From contig CAJLLL010000004.1 of the NCBI GenBank assembly GCA_905207485.1, positions 8,532 to 72,531 of the forward strand: a DNA stretch of 64,000 nt, read 5' to 3'. Positions 24,356 to 31,962 of the stretch are shown here, one piece after another. The notes beneath the pieces are model-generated. The model searched no databases and was not told where the DNA came from. It saw nothing but the letters and a program-made list of their open reading frames with translations. Position numbers and translations under genes: made by a program. The first letter of the stretch is position 1, and each line of letters begins with the position of its first letter. The DNA is from an uncultured Phascolarctobacterium sp. (GTDB lineage Bacteria; Bacillota; Negativicutes; Acidaminococcales; Acidaminococcaceae).

Positions 24356-24414
24356 TACCGTCTCCGTGTCGGTATCTTTACTTGTATTATACCGTCATTG
24401 TGGCGGTATGTCAA
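24356..24414 (-). promoter_or_regulatory. Promoter and twin operators of regulator B
   Basis: On the minus strand: -35 TTGACA (24414-24409), 17-base spacer, -10 TATAAT (24391-24386), an exact consensus. The near-perfect palindrome TACCGTCATTGTGGCGGTA (24390-24408) fills the spacer. A second copy, TACCGTCTCCGTGTCGGTA, lies at 24356-24374, 34 bp away centre to centre. The architecture is the same as at regulator A but the operator sequence differs. Confidence 0.78.
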
Positions 24415-24444
24415 TACCTTGTTTTGATATAAAGCGAAAATTGC

Positions 24445-24479
24445 AAAAAAAATACTCCCGCCAAACGCACAGCAGGAGT
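24445..24479 (-). terminator. Terminator of the leftward gene at 24607
   Basis: On the minus strand ACTCCTGC (24479-24472) pairs with GCGGGAGT (24461-24454), followed by seven or more T. A second hairpin, CCTTATC with GATAAGG (about 24543-24568), lies between it and the gene. The 24301-24606 gap otherwise holds only the regulator B promoter. Confidence 0.65.
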
Positions 24480-24606
24480 GTTGGAAAAAGAGTAACCCAA
24501 CAGCAAAGCAACAGAAATAAAATAAAAAACTAAAGAGAATGTCCTTATCCAAAAGGGATTGATAAGGCACATATATTATACAATACTTTTATGGGTTTGA
24601 CGAGAG

Positions 24607-24912
24607 TTAAATGATGGAGTTTTGCATAACCAAAGCGGTTAAAAGCTCGTCTAATGTTAGCGTAATCATCTTTTCATCTGGACGTAGAGTAGCCTTAAAC
24701 TTTCTAATAAGTTCACGTTCTTCGGGTTCGTCGTCTAATTGTTCGCAGACAGTATAGTCAACGATTATGTTAATATTATACTTTGGTAAATATCTATATA
24801 CGGCGTACACAAAAGCGTTTCTACCAAAAGTTTCTATATCTTCGTGAACGTCTGCGATTAAGTCAGAACACTCGTAAGAAATATTACCGTGTCCTTCAAC
24901 GTAAATAGCCAT
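24607..24912 (-). CDS. Small hypothetical phage protein
   Basis: 101 residues, with AAAGGTGAG 6 bases before its ATG. It is acidic (SYECSDLIADVHEDIETFGR, DDEPEERELIRKF) with a C-terminal helix; I do not recognise it. It is leftward, alone, with its own terminator. A duplicated TATAAT lies upstream near 24930-24965 on the minus strand. Confidence 0.6.
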   Translation of the reverse strand: MAIYVEGHGNISYECSDLIADVHEDIETFGRNAFVYAVYRYLPKYNINIIVDYTVCEQLDDEPEERELIRKFKATLRPDEKMITLTLDELLTALVMQNSII

Positions 24913-24977
24913 AATACACTCACCTTTATATTTTTATTATTTAACAATTATAACAACAATTATAACATAAGTAGGAG

Positions 24978-25358
24978 TTGGTAGCAACGGAGACAATTAT
25001 ACAAATAGCTATCGGGATAGCCATATCTGTGCTATCAGCAACGCTTTTAAATTTTATTAAAGAATGGAAAGCAGACAAAAAAGAAAGAGAAGCCAATCGT
25101 GAGAAGTTAGAAGAACGTGTAGAGTGTATTGCACAAGCGCAAATTGAATTACTTGGTAAGCAGATTGAAGATGGGTTCTATTATTATACAGAATGTGGTT
25201 TTATACCTGCTGATAAGTTAGCGCAAATTCGACAGCTTTACGAAGTGTACCATAGGCTTGGTGGTAATGGCGTACGAACTATGGAAGTAGAAAAACTTGA
25301 AGAATTACCAAACAGCCCCGATTTGATAGGAGAGCGCAGGCATGAAAAAGATAACTGA
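24978..25358 (+). CDS. Small membrane protein, lysis region
   Basis: 126 residues. Residues 4-25 form a transmembrane helix (TIIQIAIGIAISVLSATLLN), followed by a charged helix (KEWKADKKEREANREKLEER) and a soluble part. The start is uncertain: TTG 24978 directly abuts GGAG, and no better codon is seen. It is the first gene of the lysis block. A holin-accessory or phage-membrane role is possible. Confidence 0.55.
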   Translation: MVATETIIQIAIGIAISVLSATLLNFIKEWKADKKEREANREKLEERVECIAQAQIELLGKQIEDGFYYYTECGFIPADKLAQIRQLYEVYHRLGGNGVRTMEVEKLEELPNSPDLIGERRHEKDN

Positions 25359-25686
25359 TTACATATTACAAGGTTGGCAATATTTTACAGACAAAATAAG
25401 TGAGGTTAAAGTAGTCAACAACTATATGATAAATGTGGTTTGTTGGCTTTTTTGTTTGATATTTGGTGTGTTTATGATTGCTTGGTTTGAACAGTGGATA
25501 GTAACGGGCAAAGCTGATTTGCAAATACTTTTACAAGCTATTGAAAAGCTGGTTATGCCAAGTACGCTTGCGGTAGTTAAATTCGTAACTGAAAGCGTAA
25601 GCCAGGTCAAAATAGAACAGGCAAGGATACAATTTACTGATAAGAATAACAATGGAATACCAGATGATAAGGAGAGTGTTGTGTAA
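25342..25686 (+). CDS. Probable holin
   Basis: 114 residues. Overlaps the previous gene and has the start GCATG AAA AAG after AGGAG. One strong transmembrane segment (NVVCWLFCLIFGVFMIAWFE) and a weaker hydrophobic stretch (LLQAIEKLVMPSTLAVVKFV) precede a polar tail ending DKNNNGIPDDKESVV, a calcium-binding-like loop. Placement directly before the endolysin suggests a holin. It could instead be a lysis accessory protein. Confidence 0.55.
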   Translation: MKKITDYILQGWQYFTDKISEVKVVNNYMINVVCWLFCLIFGVFMIAWFEQWIVTGKADLQILLQAIEKLVMPSTLAVVKFVTESVSQVKIEQARIQFTDKNNNGIPDDKESVV

Positions 25687-26045
25687 TGAAATATTTTGGC
25701 ATGAGCGAATTTGCTTGTAAGCATTGTGGCGAATTGCCGCCTAATGGTATGTCAAATGTGTTGTTAGAACGCTTGGATAAATTGCGTGAAATGTACGGCT
25801 ATCCTATTTATGTGAGCTGTGGCTACCGTTGCCCAATACATAACGCAGAAGTAGGCGGCGTGCCTAACAGTCAGCACGTTGACGGTACTGCTGCCGATAT
25901 TTATGTAGACGGTGATTATCAGACATTTTTTAATCTCGTAATCAATAGTGGTTTATTCGACGGTGTAGGGTATTATCCTGATAGCGAGTTTGTACACGTT
26001 GATGTTAGAGACGGCGGTACAAATCCGAATTATTATCGTTGGTGA
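25686..26045 (+). CDS. Endolysin, M15A peptidase
   Basis: 119 residues. It has the M15A (peptidase M15_3) zinc-site pattern: VSCGYRCPIHNAEVGG, then SQHVDGTAADIYV (H and D ligands) and EFVHVDVRDGG (second His). It cuts peptidoglycan cross-links or stem peptides at lysis. Its first codon overlaps the preceding gene. No separate cell-wall binding domain is present, only the compact catalytic domain. Confidence 0.85.
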   Translation: MKYFGMSEFACKHCGELPPNGMSNVLLERLDKLREMYGYPIYVSCGYRCPIHNAEVGGVPNSQHVDGTAADIYVDGDYQTFFNLVINSGLFDGVGYYPDSEFVHVDVRDGGTNPNYYRW

Positions 26046-26061
26046 AAGGTGGTGAAGCGTA

Positions 26062-26142
26062 ATGAATAAAGTACAGAAAGCACTTTGGGCAGGACTGGCT
26101 CTCGCAGTTATTGTTGGCTGTATTGCATGGTATAATCTGTAA
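26062..26142 (+). CDS. 26-residue transmembrane peptide
   Basis: A small ORF between the endolysin and the next gene: MNKVQKALWAGLALAVIVGC then IAWYNL. AAAGGTGGTGA lies 8 to 15 bases upstream. The peptide is nearly all one transmembrane helix with a short basic N-terminus. The stop overlaps the next start (TAATG), so the two are coupled. It could be an antiholin or a small spanin-like component. Confidence 0.55.
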   Translation: MNKVQKALWAGLALAVIVGCIAWYNL

Positions 26143-26675
26143 TGGTTATTACGATTGATACTAACAAGGTTTTGCCATACGTTTTAGCATTTGCTATCGG
26201 TGTAGGCGTGGGCTGGTTTGCTTGTACAGCATTACATAATACGGCGGTTAGCGACAAGCCTGCTTCCGAACCAGAAATCGGAGTACAATCTACAACCTCT
26301 ACCGTAGTTGAGTACAAGCCGAAAACAGAAGCAAGTACCGCTGACGTAGTAGACAACACCAAGTCAAACGTAGTCGTAGATATAAACGGCGCAGAGTACG
26401 ATATACCTACTGACAAAGTAAACGAGAGCCACAAGTTTGAGAACGGGCAACTCGTAATTAACAGGGACGAGAAACATACGATTGACCTTTCCGAAGTCAC
26501 AAACGAACTGGCTAAGGCTAAGTACAGCCGCATAGGTAAAGTTGATTTTGGCGTGTTGTATGCTGACGAAGAATTGTACGGCGGTGTTAGGTATAATGCT
26601 AAAACGTGGGACGCTACTTATTATCATAGTGTAGGTGACGATAAGCAAGGCGTGAGTGTGTTTTACAAGTTTTAG
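26142..26675 (+). CDS. Membrane-anchored lysis-cassette protein
   Basis: 177 residues. An N-terminal anchor (KVLPYVLAFAIGVGVGWFAC) is followed by a Thr/Ser/Pro-rich linker and a small external domain that ends in beta strands (GVLYADEELYGGVRYNAKTW, DKQGVSVFYKF). N-in/C-out topology next to the endolysin would suit an i-spanin in a two-membrane host such as Negativicutes, but the central domain is not the usual coiled coil. Unknown otherwise. Confidence 0.5.
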   Translation: MVITIDTNKVLPYVLAFAIGVGVGWFACTALHNTAVSDKPASEPEIGVQSTTSTVVEYKPKTEASTADVVDNTKSNVVVDINGAEYDIPTDKVNESHKFENGQLVINRDEKHTIDLSEVTNELAKAKYSRIGKVDFGVLYADEELYGGVRYNAKTWDATYYHSVGDDKQGVSVFYKF

Positions 26676-26681
26676 TCGATT

Positions 26682-26729
26682 GGGCGTATCTTGTAGGGTT
26701 ATTCCTTACTTGGTACGCCCGTTTTTTTT
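26682..26729 (+). terminator. Terminator at the end of the late/lysis operon
   Basis: GGGCGTA (26682-26688) pairs with TACGCCC (26714-26720), followed by G and eight T. It separates the lysis block from the early promoter at 26755. Confidence 0.85.
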
Positions 26730-26737
26730 GTTTTTAT

Positions 26738-26783
26738 AAAAGATTAAAAAAGTATTGACAAAAGATTAAAAGGGTTATATAAT
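26738..26783 (+). promoter_or_regulatory. Rightward early promoter with paired operators
   Basis: TTGACA (26755-26760), 17-base spacer, TATAAT (26778-26783). Two 15-bp direct repeats overlap it: AAAAGATTAAAAAAG (26738-26752) and AAAAGATTAAAAGGG (26760-26774), starts 22 bp apart, about two helical turns. The same pair, slightly diverged, overlaps the repressor promoter at 40678-40722. The promoter reads into the whole early region up to 39937. Confidence 0.8.
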
Positions 26784-26848
26784 CTAACCATGGAACACGG
26801 AAAGCGTGGTGTTTGAGTGTTCTAAATTTAAAGGAAGCGAGGTAAAGC

Positions 26849-27295
26849 ATAGCGAGAAAATTATTAGCAAACACAGGGTTTTTGGTATGGGTATTAGCTG
26901 TATTCAGCGTTGTTTACATAGGCACTCACCCGAATAGCCAAGAACCAGAACCAGTTGTTCCACAGCCAGTTACTATTGAGGTAAAGCAAGCGGATACGTT
27001 CGTAGCAGAGTGTACAGCGTATACAGCAGGCTACGAAAGCACAGGTAAAACGCCAGATAATCCAGCATACGGTATTACAGCAAGCGGACGTAAAGTGAGA
27101 GAAGGAATGATTGCCGCAGACACGAGTGTATTACCGTTTGGCACTAAAGTGTGGATTGAGGGCTTAGGCGTGTTCGTCGTCGAAGATACTGGTGGAGCTA
27201 TCGTTGGCAATCGCATAGACATCTACATGGATAGTCTTGACGAAGCAGTAGAGTTTGGTAGACAAAGCAGAAAAGTAATCATACTTGAACGATAG
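26849..27295 (+). CDS. 3D-domain cell-wall protein (possible AUA start)
   Basis: The C-terminal ~95 residues are a 3D domain: CTAYTAGYESTGKTPDNPAY, GITASGRKVREGMIAADTSV, LPFGTKVWIEGLG and the Asp motif in GGAIVGNRIDIYMDS. Such double-psi barrels occur in MltA-like lytic transglycosylases. An N-terminal anchor precedes it. The obvious start TTG 26882 would cut the membrane helix, while the frame is open to 26846 and GAGG lies 6 bases before ATA 26849, which would give the basic N-terminus ARKLLANTG. It is the first gene after the early promoter. Confidence 0.7.
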   Translation: MARKLLANTGFLVWVLAVFSVVYIGTHPNSQEPEPVVPQPVTIEVKQADTFVAECTAYTAGYESTGKTPDNPAYGITASGRKVREGMIAADTSVLPFGTKVWIEGLGVFVVEDTGGAIVGNRIDIYMDSLDEAVEFGRQSRKVIILER

Positions 27296-27322
27296 CAACT
27301 TTTTTATTGCCCTAAATTTAAT

Positions 27323-27336
27323 CTTTTTAACCTTTT
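27323..27336 (-). promoter_or_regulatory. Third copy of the repressor-type operator
   Basis: On the minus strand AAAAGGTTAAAAAG, followed by GATTAAA, matches the repeats at the early and repressor promoters. It lies between the 3D-domain gene and the next gene, where a bound protein could act as a roadblock or auxiliary site. Confidence 0.5.
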
Positions 27337-27397
27337 GAATGTTGGTAGTAAAGCGATTTATACAGACGTGCAACTTATTACACTAAGGAGAATAATA

Positions 27398-27907
27398 ATG
27401 GACAGAAAAGAATTTGAAGAAGCCGTAGAACGTGGCATTACTCACTTTCAGGTATTAGGCGTGGGTAATGGCTCGAACACCTTAATTAAACACGGCGAAA
27501 TTGTAGAGCTTGCCTTAGACGATTATTCAATGTCTCCTGCTTTTTACTTTCCAAAACGTGAGGTACGAGATAGTAGGAATTGGACGTGGATACCTTTAAG
27601 ATACCTTGAACCTGTTGAAATCGAAGAAAGTGCTTGTACTGACACAAACGCTCACTATATCACGAAAGGCGTTCAGCCAATCGAATATTGTCAGCAGTTT
27701 ATGACCAAAGAGCAATTTGAGGGTTCTTGTATGAAAGACATTGTTAAGTACATTTCACGCTTTGGGAAAAAAGACAATAAAGCTAAAGAAGCAAGGAAAA
27801 TTCTTGACTACGCACTGTGGTTAGCTATGAACACAATGGGTAAACGAATTAACCCAATGAAGTATAACCATACCGAAATCTTTAAAGCGTTAGGTATCGA
27901 AAAATGA
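27398..27907 (+). CDS. DUF3310-type phage protein
   Basis: 169 residues from ATG 27398 after AAGGAG. The C-terminal half is the DUF3310 pattern: HYITKGVQPIEYCQQFMTKE, FEGSCMKDIVKYISRFGKKD, then KAKEARKILDYALWL. This family is widespread in phage early regions, often fused to or near nucleotide-metabolism genes. Its exact activity is not established. The N-terminal ~85 residues are an SH3-like beta domain of unknown role. Confidence 0.7.
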   Translation: MDRKEFEEAVERGITHFQVLGVGNGSNTLIKHGEIVELALDDYSMSPAFYFPKREVRDSRNWTWIPLRYLEPVEIEESACTDTNAHYITKGVQPIEYCQQFMTKEQFEGSCMKDIVKYISRFGKKDNKAKEARKILDYALWLAMNTMGKRINPMKYNHTEIFKALGIEK

Positions 27908-28230
27908 TAATTGTATCGCAAGATAGAGACACCGTACAGTTTGACTATTACGAGCTGTATGTTCGCAAAACACCAGAAGCGCATACACATACGTATGAAG
28001 TTGGTGGTACTGTCGCTGAAAGGTTTGTTGTTTTTGGCGTTTACGCTACTGAAAGCATAGCGAAAGATGTATTACAGCAGATTGTTGCAGCTATGGTGGC
28101 TGGACAGAAAATATTTTATATGCCAAGAGGAAGCAGCCTTGTAAGTATTATGCCGATTACGCCTACTGAACCGCTTACACCGTGCAGAAACACTTTTCCA
28201 GAATTTACTTGTAACACAAAGGGAGAATAA
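27904..28230 (+). CDS. Hypothetical early phage protein
   Basis: 108 residues, overlapping the previous gene by four bases. A beta-rich N-terminal part (VQFDYYELYVRKTPEAHTHT, ERFVVFGVYATESIAKDVLQ) suggests a small alpha/beta fold. Not recognised. Confidence 0.6.
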   Translation: MIIVSQDRDTVQFDYYELYVRKTPEAHTHTYEVGGTVAERFVVFGVYATESIAKDVLQQIVAAMVAGQKIFYMPRGSSLVSIMPITPTEPLTPCRNTFPEFTCNTKGE

Positions 28231-28233
28231 ACT

Positions 28234-28527
28234 ATGACGAAACTTGAAGTAATTCACGATATTATGAGAAACCACATTGGTAAAAAGAACGCCATAACAT
28301 CTGCTAAATTATGCAGAGAGCTTGGATTGATAGAAGATGATACTCACGTTGGCACACGTAAATTGCTCACTATTTATCGTGAGACTTACAAAGTTCCGTT
28401 GGTGGCTTCTAATAGCGGTTACTATATTGCTGCTAACAAAAATGAAATCAAAGAATACAGAGATAACTTACAGTCAAGAATTTACGGTATTCAAAAGATT
28501 ATGAATTTGTTGGACGAGGTATGCTGA
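28234..28527 (+). CDS. Small winged-helix-like early protein
   Basis: 97 residues with AGGGAG upstream. The pattern HDIMRNHIGKKNAITSAKLC, RELGLI, GTRKLLTIYRETYKVPLVAS and NSGYYIA is that of a winged helix whose wing ends in 'sng.GYyia', as in phage replication-initiation and regulatory wHTH proteins. Its DNA target is unknown. Confidence 0.6.
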   Translation: MTKLEVIHDIMRNHIGKKNAITSAKLCRELGLIEDDTHVGTRKLLTIYRETYKVPLVASNSGYYIAANKNEIKEYRDNLQSRIYGIQKIMNLLDEVC

Positions 28528-28844
28528 TGTTGTATTGGGAACATGATTACAGAATTGAAATAATCGCAAAACTGTATATCGATAAATACATAACTATGTT
28601 TTCTACTTCACCGAAATTCGCTGTGTATGTCAACGATAAACCAGTATTTAAAGGTACAGAAGAAGAATGTAAGAGCTACTTTGATTGTATTAAATTGGTT
28701 GTAGATGATTATGGTTGCTGTGCTAAGGAAAAAGCTGACTTTTACTTTAATAGAAGCCAAGCAAATAAAATTAAACAAGTATTAAAGGAGAAGGTTAGAT
28801 GTACTGGTGTTTCGGAAGTACAACCGAGTTTATTGAGAATATAA
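28521..28844 (+). CDS. Hypothetical early protein, paralogue of the next
   Basis: 107 residues, overlapping its neighbours at both ends (ATGCTGATG junction at the start, 46 bases at the end). The core FAVYVNDKPVFKGTEEECKS and YFDCIKLVVDD resembles that of the following protein, so the two probably arose by duplication. Function unknown. Confidence 0.5.
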   Translation: MLMLYWEHDYRIEIIAKLYIDKYITMFSTSPKFAVYVNDKPVFKGTEEECKSYFDCIKLVVDDYGCCAKEKADFYFNRSQANKIKQVLKEKVRCTGVSEVQPSLLRI

Positions 28845-29041
28845 AATTAACAACAAAAAGTGATATATGGAGTGACTACCCTACACACGAAGTACAAATA
28901 AACGATAAGCGTGTATTTTACACTGGTTCTTTGAGCGATTGCGAAAAGTATTATCGTGCAGTAATACGCCTTTTAACCAAGAAAGAGGTTGGCGTACTTG
29001 TTCATCAAGTTGTGATTAACGAATGTGGAGTAACAGAATGA
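28799..29041 (+). CDS. Hypothetical early protein, paralogue of the previous
   Basis: 80 residues from ATG 28799, with GGAG 8 bases upstream. The core HEVQINDKRVFYTGSLSDCE, KYYRAVIRLL aligns with the protein before it. Function unknown. Confidence 0.55.
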   Translation: MYWCFGSTTEFIENIKLTTKSDIWSDYPTHEVQINDKRVFYTGSLSDCEKYYRAVIRLLTKKEVGVLVHQVVINECGVTE

Positions 29042-29238
29042 CGTATAAGGATAAATGTTACTGTATGCGTTCAAGTAAGCATTGGTGTGACGAGCGTAAA
29101 CTTGATTACTGCGACAATGCAGAGTGCTACCGTCATTCATCTGAAATACCTAAAGATTTACCGCCTTGGGAATTAATTGCTTGGTCAGAGTTCCCACAAT
29201 GCGATAAGAAAGGATTTTACTTTGGCAACAAAAGTTAG
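29038..29238 (+). CDS. Small cysteine-rich protein
   Basis: 66 residues from ATG 29038, which overlaps the previous stop. Cysteines and histidines are spaced as in a small metal-binding knuckle (CYCMRSSKHWCDERKLDYC, DNAECYRHSS). Unknown role. Confidence 0.5.
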   Translation: MTYKDKCYCMRSSKHWCDERKLDYCDNAECYRHSSEIPKDLPPWELIAWSEFPQCDKKGFYFGNKS

Positions 29239-29422
29239 ATACAGGATTGTTACACTTGTAGATTTTGATGTGTTGGATTACTTATCATATCTCTTTGATA
29301 TGGCATTTATTAAGAAGTGTCGTTGGAAAGAGATATACCGTCGCCCTTCGGAAGCTAATAAGTGGGACGGATTACCAAAGTATTATGCGATATTACTAAT
29401 AGAAGAAGGTGAAAACGAATGA
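29222..29422 (+). CDS. Hypothetical early protein
   Basis: 66 residues from TTG 29222, with AAAGGA 7 bases upstream; a longer in-frame start at 29177 would overlap the neighbour heavily. Helical and aromatic-rich (DFDVLDYLSYLFDMAFIKKC). Unknown. Confidence 0.45.
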   Translation: MATKVRYRIVTLVDFDVLDYLSYLFDMAFIKKCRWKEIYRRPSEANKWDGLPKYYAILLIEEGENE

Positions 29423-29607
29423 AACATAGTTGCTATGACTGCAAGTATCACGAAAACTTTGGACAGATGGTTGGTTGCAGTTACAAGCGTAAGATTATAC
29501 TTGACCCTGACCAGTTACACGATTGTCATGAAGTGGTTGTAAACGAGAAAATCCGTGATATGATTGACCGTTTATTCCAAGACTTAAAGGTTGCGGCTCA
29601 TGGCTAA
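29419..29607 (+). CDS. Small zinc-ribbon-like protein
   Basis: 62 residues, four-base overlap with the previous gene. The N-terminus HSCYDCKYHENFGQMVGCSY supplies a C-x2-C...C pattern, with a further Cys/His at DCHE. The helical C-terminus follows. Possibly a small nucleic-acid-binding protein. Confidence 0.5.
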   Translation: MKHSCYDCKYHENFGQMVGCSYKRKIILDPDQLHDCHEVVVNEKIRDMIDRLFQDLKVAAHG

Positions 29608-29776
29608 CCGAGACGAGCGTATTAAGGACGCTATCGACACTTGTAAACACGTTTCTACGTTATTACCTTCGTTTGATGTGTATATGAAGGATATTATAGA
29701 CCTCTTGAAAACAGAGCCGAAAATTGAGTACGAGTTTAAAGGCGGTAGGTATCGTCCAAAGCGAGGTGCGAAGTAG
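29600..29776 (+). CDS. Small hypothetical protein upstream of split polymerase
   Basis: 58 residues from ATG 29600, with AAAGG 9 bases upstream. Helical N-terminus and a basic end (FKGGRYRPKRGAK). It overlaps the polymerase start by one base (TAGTG), so the two are coupled. Confidence 0.45.
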   Translation: MANRDERIKDAIDTCKHVSTLLPSFDVYMKDIIDLLKTEPKIEYEFKGGRYRPKRGAK

Positions 29777-31710
29777 TGGGTTTCGTTCAACTACATAACC
29801 ATACGTGCAAGGGTAGTGTAAGAGACGCTATTTCCAGACCAGAGGATATTATTAAAAAGGTAAAAGAGCTGGGGCAAGTTGCAGTAGCTTTCACTGACCA
29901 TGGTTCTACGAGTGCGCTTATGACGGGCTACAAGCTATGCCAGAAACTTGGGCTAAAGTTTATATTCGGCGAGGAATTTTACATTACGCAAGATATACGC
30001 ATTAAAGAGCGTGGCGATTATCGGCATATCTGCTTATGGGCGAAGGATTTAACAGGGTACAAAAACATCTTAAAGCTGACCACGAAAGCATACAAAGAGG
30101 GTTTTTATTACAAGCCACGTATTGACTGGAAAATGCTTCGTGAACACTTAGACGGTTTAATTATCGGTTCAGCTTGCATGGGTGGTTTGCTTGGTATTAC
30201 CAAAGCAGATGGCACATGGGACGAAATGGAAATCTATCACGAACTTGAACGCTGTAAAAACGATTTTGGAGACAACTTTTACTGCGAAATCCATACTAAT
30301 CAAATGCCAGAGCAGATAGCACTAAACAAGCTACTGTATCAAATATGTATCGATATGGGCATACAGTGTATAGCTACCTGTGACGCTCATTATGTCAACA
30401 AAGAGGACGCTTGGGTACATAGGTACTGGAATGGCATAGATGATAACGACGAAAACGGATACTACCAGACAGATGATTTTTACTTGCATAGCGAAGAAGA
30501 AGTTCGCAAGGATTTATCTTACTTGCCCAAAGAGTTTGTCGATAGCTGTATAGATAATACGCAGAAGTTGGCAGACCGTTGCAATGTAGAGATTACGTTT
30601 GGCGAAGATAATTTTCCATACTTTCCAACTCCTAACGGTCAACTTGAATACGTTAAAGAAATATGTAGGCAAGGTTGGCGAAATAAGATTATCGGTAAAG
30701 TGCCAAAAGATAAATGGCAAGTCTACGTTGATAGACTGAATGAGGAATTTGAAACGCTTGAAAAAGCGAACTATCTCAATATGTTGCTTATAGTTTGGGA
30801 GTATATGCACTGGGGTCAACAGCAAGGTATTCGTTTTGGGGTAGGTAGAGGTAGCGTAGGCGGTAGCTTAGTCGCTTACCTTATGGACATCACAAAGGTT
30901 GACCCTATCGAACATGGTTTGTATTTTTCTCGTTTTTGCAATTTAGAACGTGTTACCACGGCAGATATTGACGTAGACGTTATGCAAGCGAGGAGACAAG
31001 AAGTTATAGACCATTTACGAGACGTTTACGGACACGTCTACCAAGTTCGTACATTTATGGAAATGAGCGAAAAGTCAGCATTACAAAAAGCTGGTATGTG
31101 TTTAAAAGTACCACCGTCTACAATCCGTGCGTTGTCTAAACAGATGGGTGATGGCGGTTTTGAGCAGTTAAAAGCGGGCAAAGAGAACGAAAAGCTAATT
31201 AAGTTGGCAAAAGCGTTTGTTGGTATTATCAGTTCTACTTCCGTACACGCTTCGGCTGTACTTGTTTTTCCTAAAGACCCAACAGAGTTTTGTGCGATTG
31301 AAAAGCAGGGCGATAACGAAGTAGCAGCTTACGATTATCACGAGTTAGAGGAATTGGGTTTGGCTAAAGTTGATGTTCTTGGACTAAAAAACATGGACAT
31401 TATACAAGACACACTCGATTTGCTCAAAAAACGTGGTGTTGAACTTGATTTAAACGATATACCGCTTGACGACAAAAAGACAAGCGATTTGCTGTGTGGT
31501 GGTCATACAGCAGGTGTGTTTCAATGTGAGAGCGAGATATATCGTGGTATTATCGCAGGCATACAGCCCCATAGCTTTAAGGATTTAGTACCAGTAGTAG
31601 CGTTGGGTAGACCTGCTCCAATGCAAAACGGCAGTGTTGATGAATACATCAAGCGAAGAAGAGAGTGGTTAAAACGAGACAAAAAATTACAGACCCAGTT
31701 GAAACCTTAG
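29776..31710 (+). CDS. DNA polymerase III alpha (DnaE-like), N-terminal half: PHP and palm
   Basis: 644 residues, GTG start with GAGG upstream. PHP domain at residues ~1-270 (QLHNHTCKGSVRDAISRPED, VAFTDHGSTSALM, ACMGGLLG). The palm follows, with FGVGRGSVGGSLVAYLMDIT, the catalytic pair in TADIDVDVMQARRQEVIDHL, and the third Asp in GLAKVDVLGLKNMDII. The chain stops after ALGRPAPMQNGSVDEYIKRR, where an intact DnaE would go on to the fingers. The missing remainder is encoded 6.5 kb downstream at 38201. Together they would make a phage replicative polymerase. Confidence 0.85.
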   Translation: MGFVQLHNHTCKGSVRDAISRPEDIIKKVKELGQVAVAFTDHGSTSALMTGYKLCQKLGLKFIFGEEFYITQDIRIKERGDYRHICLWAKDLTGYKNILKLTTKAYKEGFYYKPRIDWKMLREHLDGLIIGSACMGGLLGITKADGTWDEMEIYHELERCKNDFGDNFYCEIHTNQMPEQIALNKLLYQICIDMGIQCIATCDAHYVNKEDAWVHRYWNGIDDNDENGYYQTDDFYLHSEEEVRKDLSYLPKEFVDSCIDNTQKLADRCNVEITFGEDNFPYFPTPNGQLEYVKEICRQGWRNKIIGKVPKDKWQVYVDRLNEEFETLEKANYLNMLLIVWEYMHWGQQQGIRFGVGRGSVGGSLVAYLMDITKVDPIEHGLYFSRFCNLERVTTADIDVDVMQARRQEVIDHLRDVYGHVYQVRTFMEMSEKSALQKAGMCLKVPPSTIRALSKQMGDGGFEQLKAGKENEKLIKLAKAFVGIISSTSVHASAVLVFPKDPTEFCAIEKQGDNEVAAYDYHELEELGLAKVDVLGLKNMDIIQDTLDLLKKRGVELDLNDIPLDDKKTSDLLCGGHTAGVFQCESEIYRGIIAGIQPHSFKDLVPVVALGRPAPMQNGSVDEYIKRRREWLKRDKKLQTQLKP

Positions 31711-31949
31711 TGGACAAAGCATTTACCAACGTAAAAGACGTAACAGAGCGTGAATGGCAAACAATTATCAAGCATTTTACAGATGAAAAGGGAGACTTTG
31801 GTATCGAAATAGCTTCTGCTGTTCCTTTTGATGATAATGTTATGTTGCTACGTTGGTGGAAGCGTACATCAAAAATTGTAGATATGAACTTTAGGGAAAT
31901 AGTAGAACGTAAGAATACAATTATTCGACGTAATATTTTATTTCAGTAA
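31710..31949 (+). CDS. Hypothetical protein between polymerase and methylase
   Basis: 79 residues if translation restarts at GTG 31710, which overlaps the polymerase stop TAG. The frame is open back to GTG 31665 inside the polymerase gene, giving 94 residues. Neither start has a good ribosome binding site. The sequence (EREWQTIIKHFTDEKGDFGI, DNVMLLRWWKRTSKIVDMNF) is not part of DnaE. Function unknown. Confidence 0.4.
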   Translation: MDKAFTNVKDVTEREWQTIIKHFTDEKGDFGIEIASAVPFDDNVMLLRWWKRTSKIVDMNFREIVERKNTIIRRNILFQ

Positions 31950-31962
31950 GGAGAGTTAAGCA

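Noticed and set aside
31665..31710. Frameshift error truncating the polymerase N-terminal half
   Set aside because: Neither alternative frame after the stop encodes DnaE fingers; that part is intact at 38201 with its own ribosome binding site.
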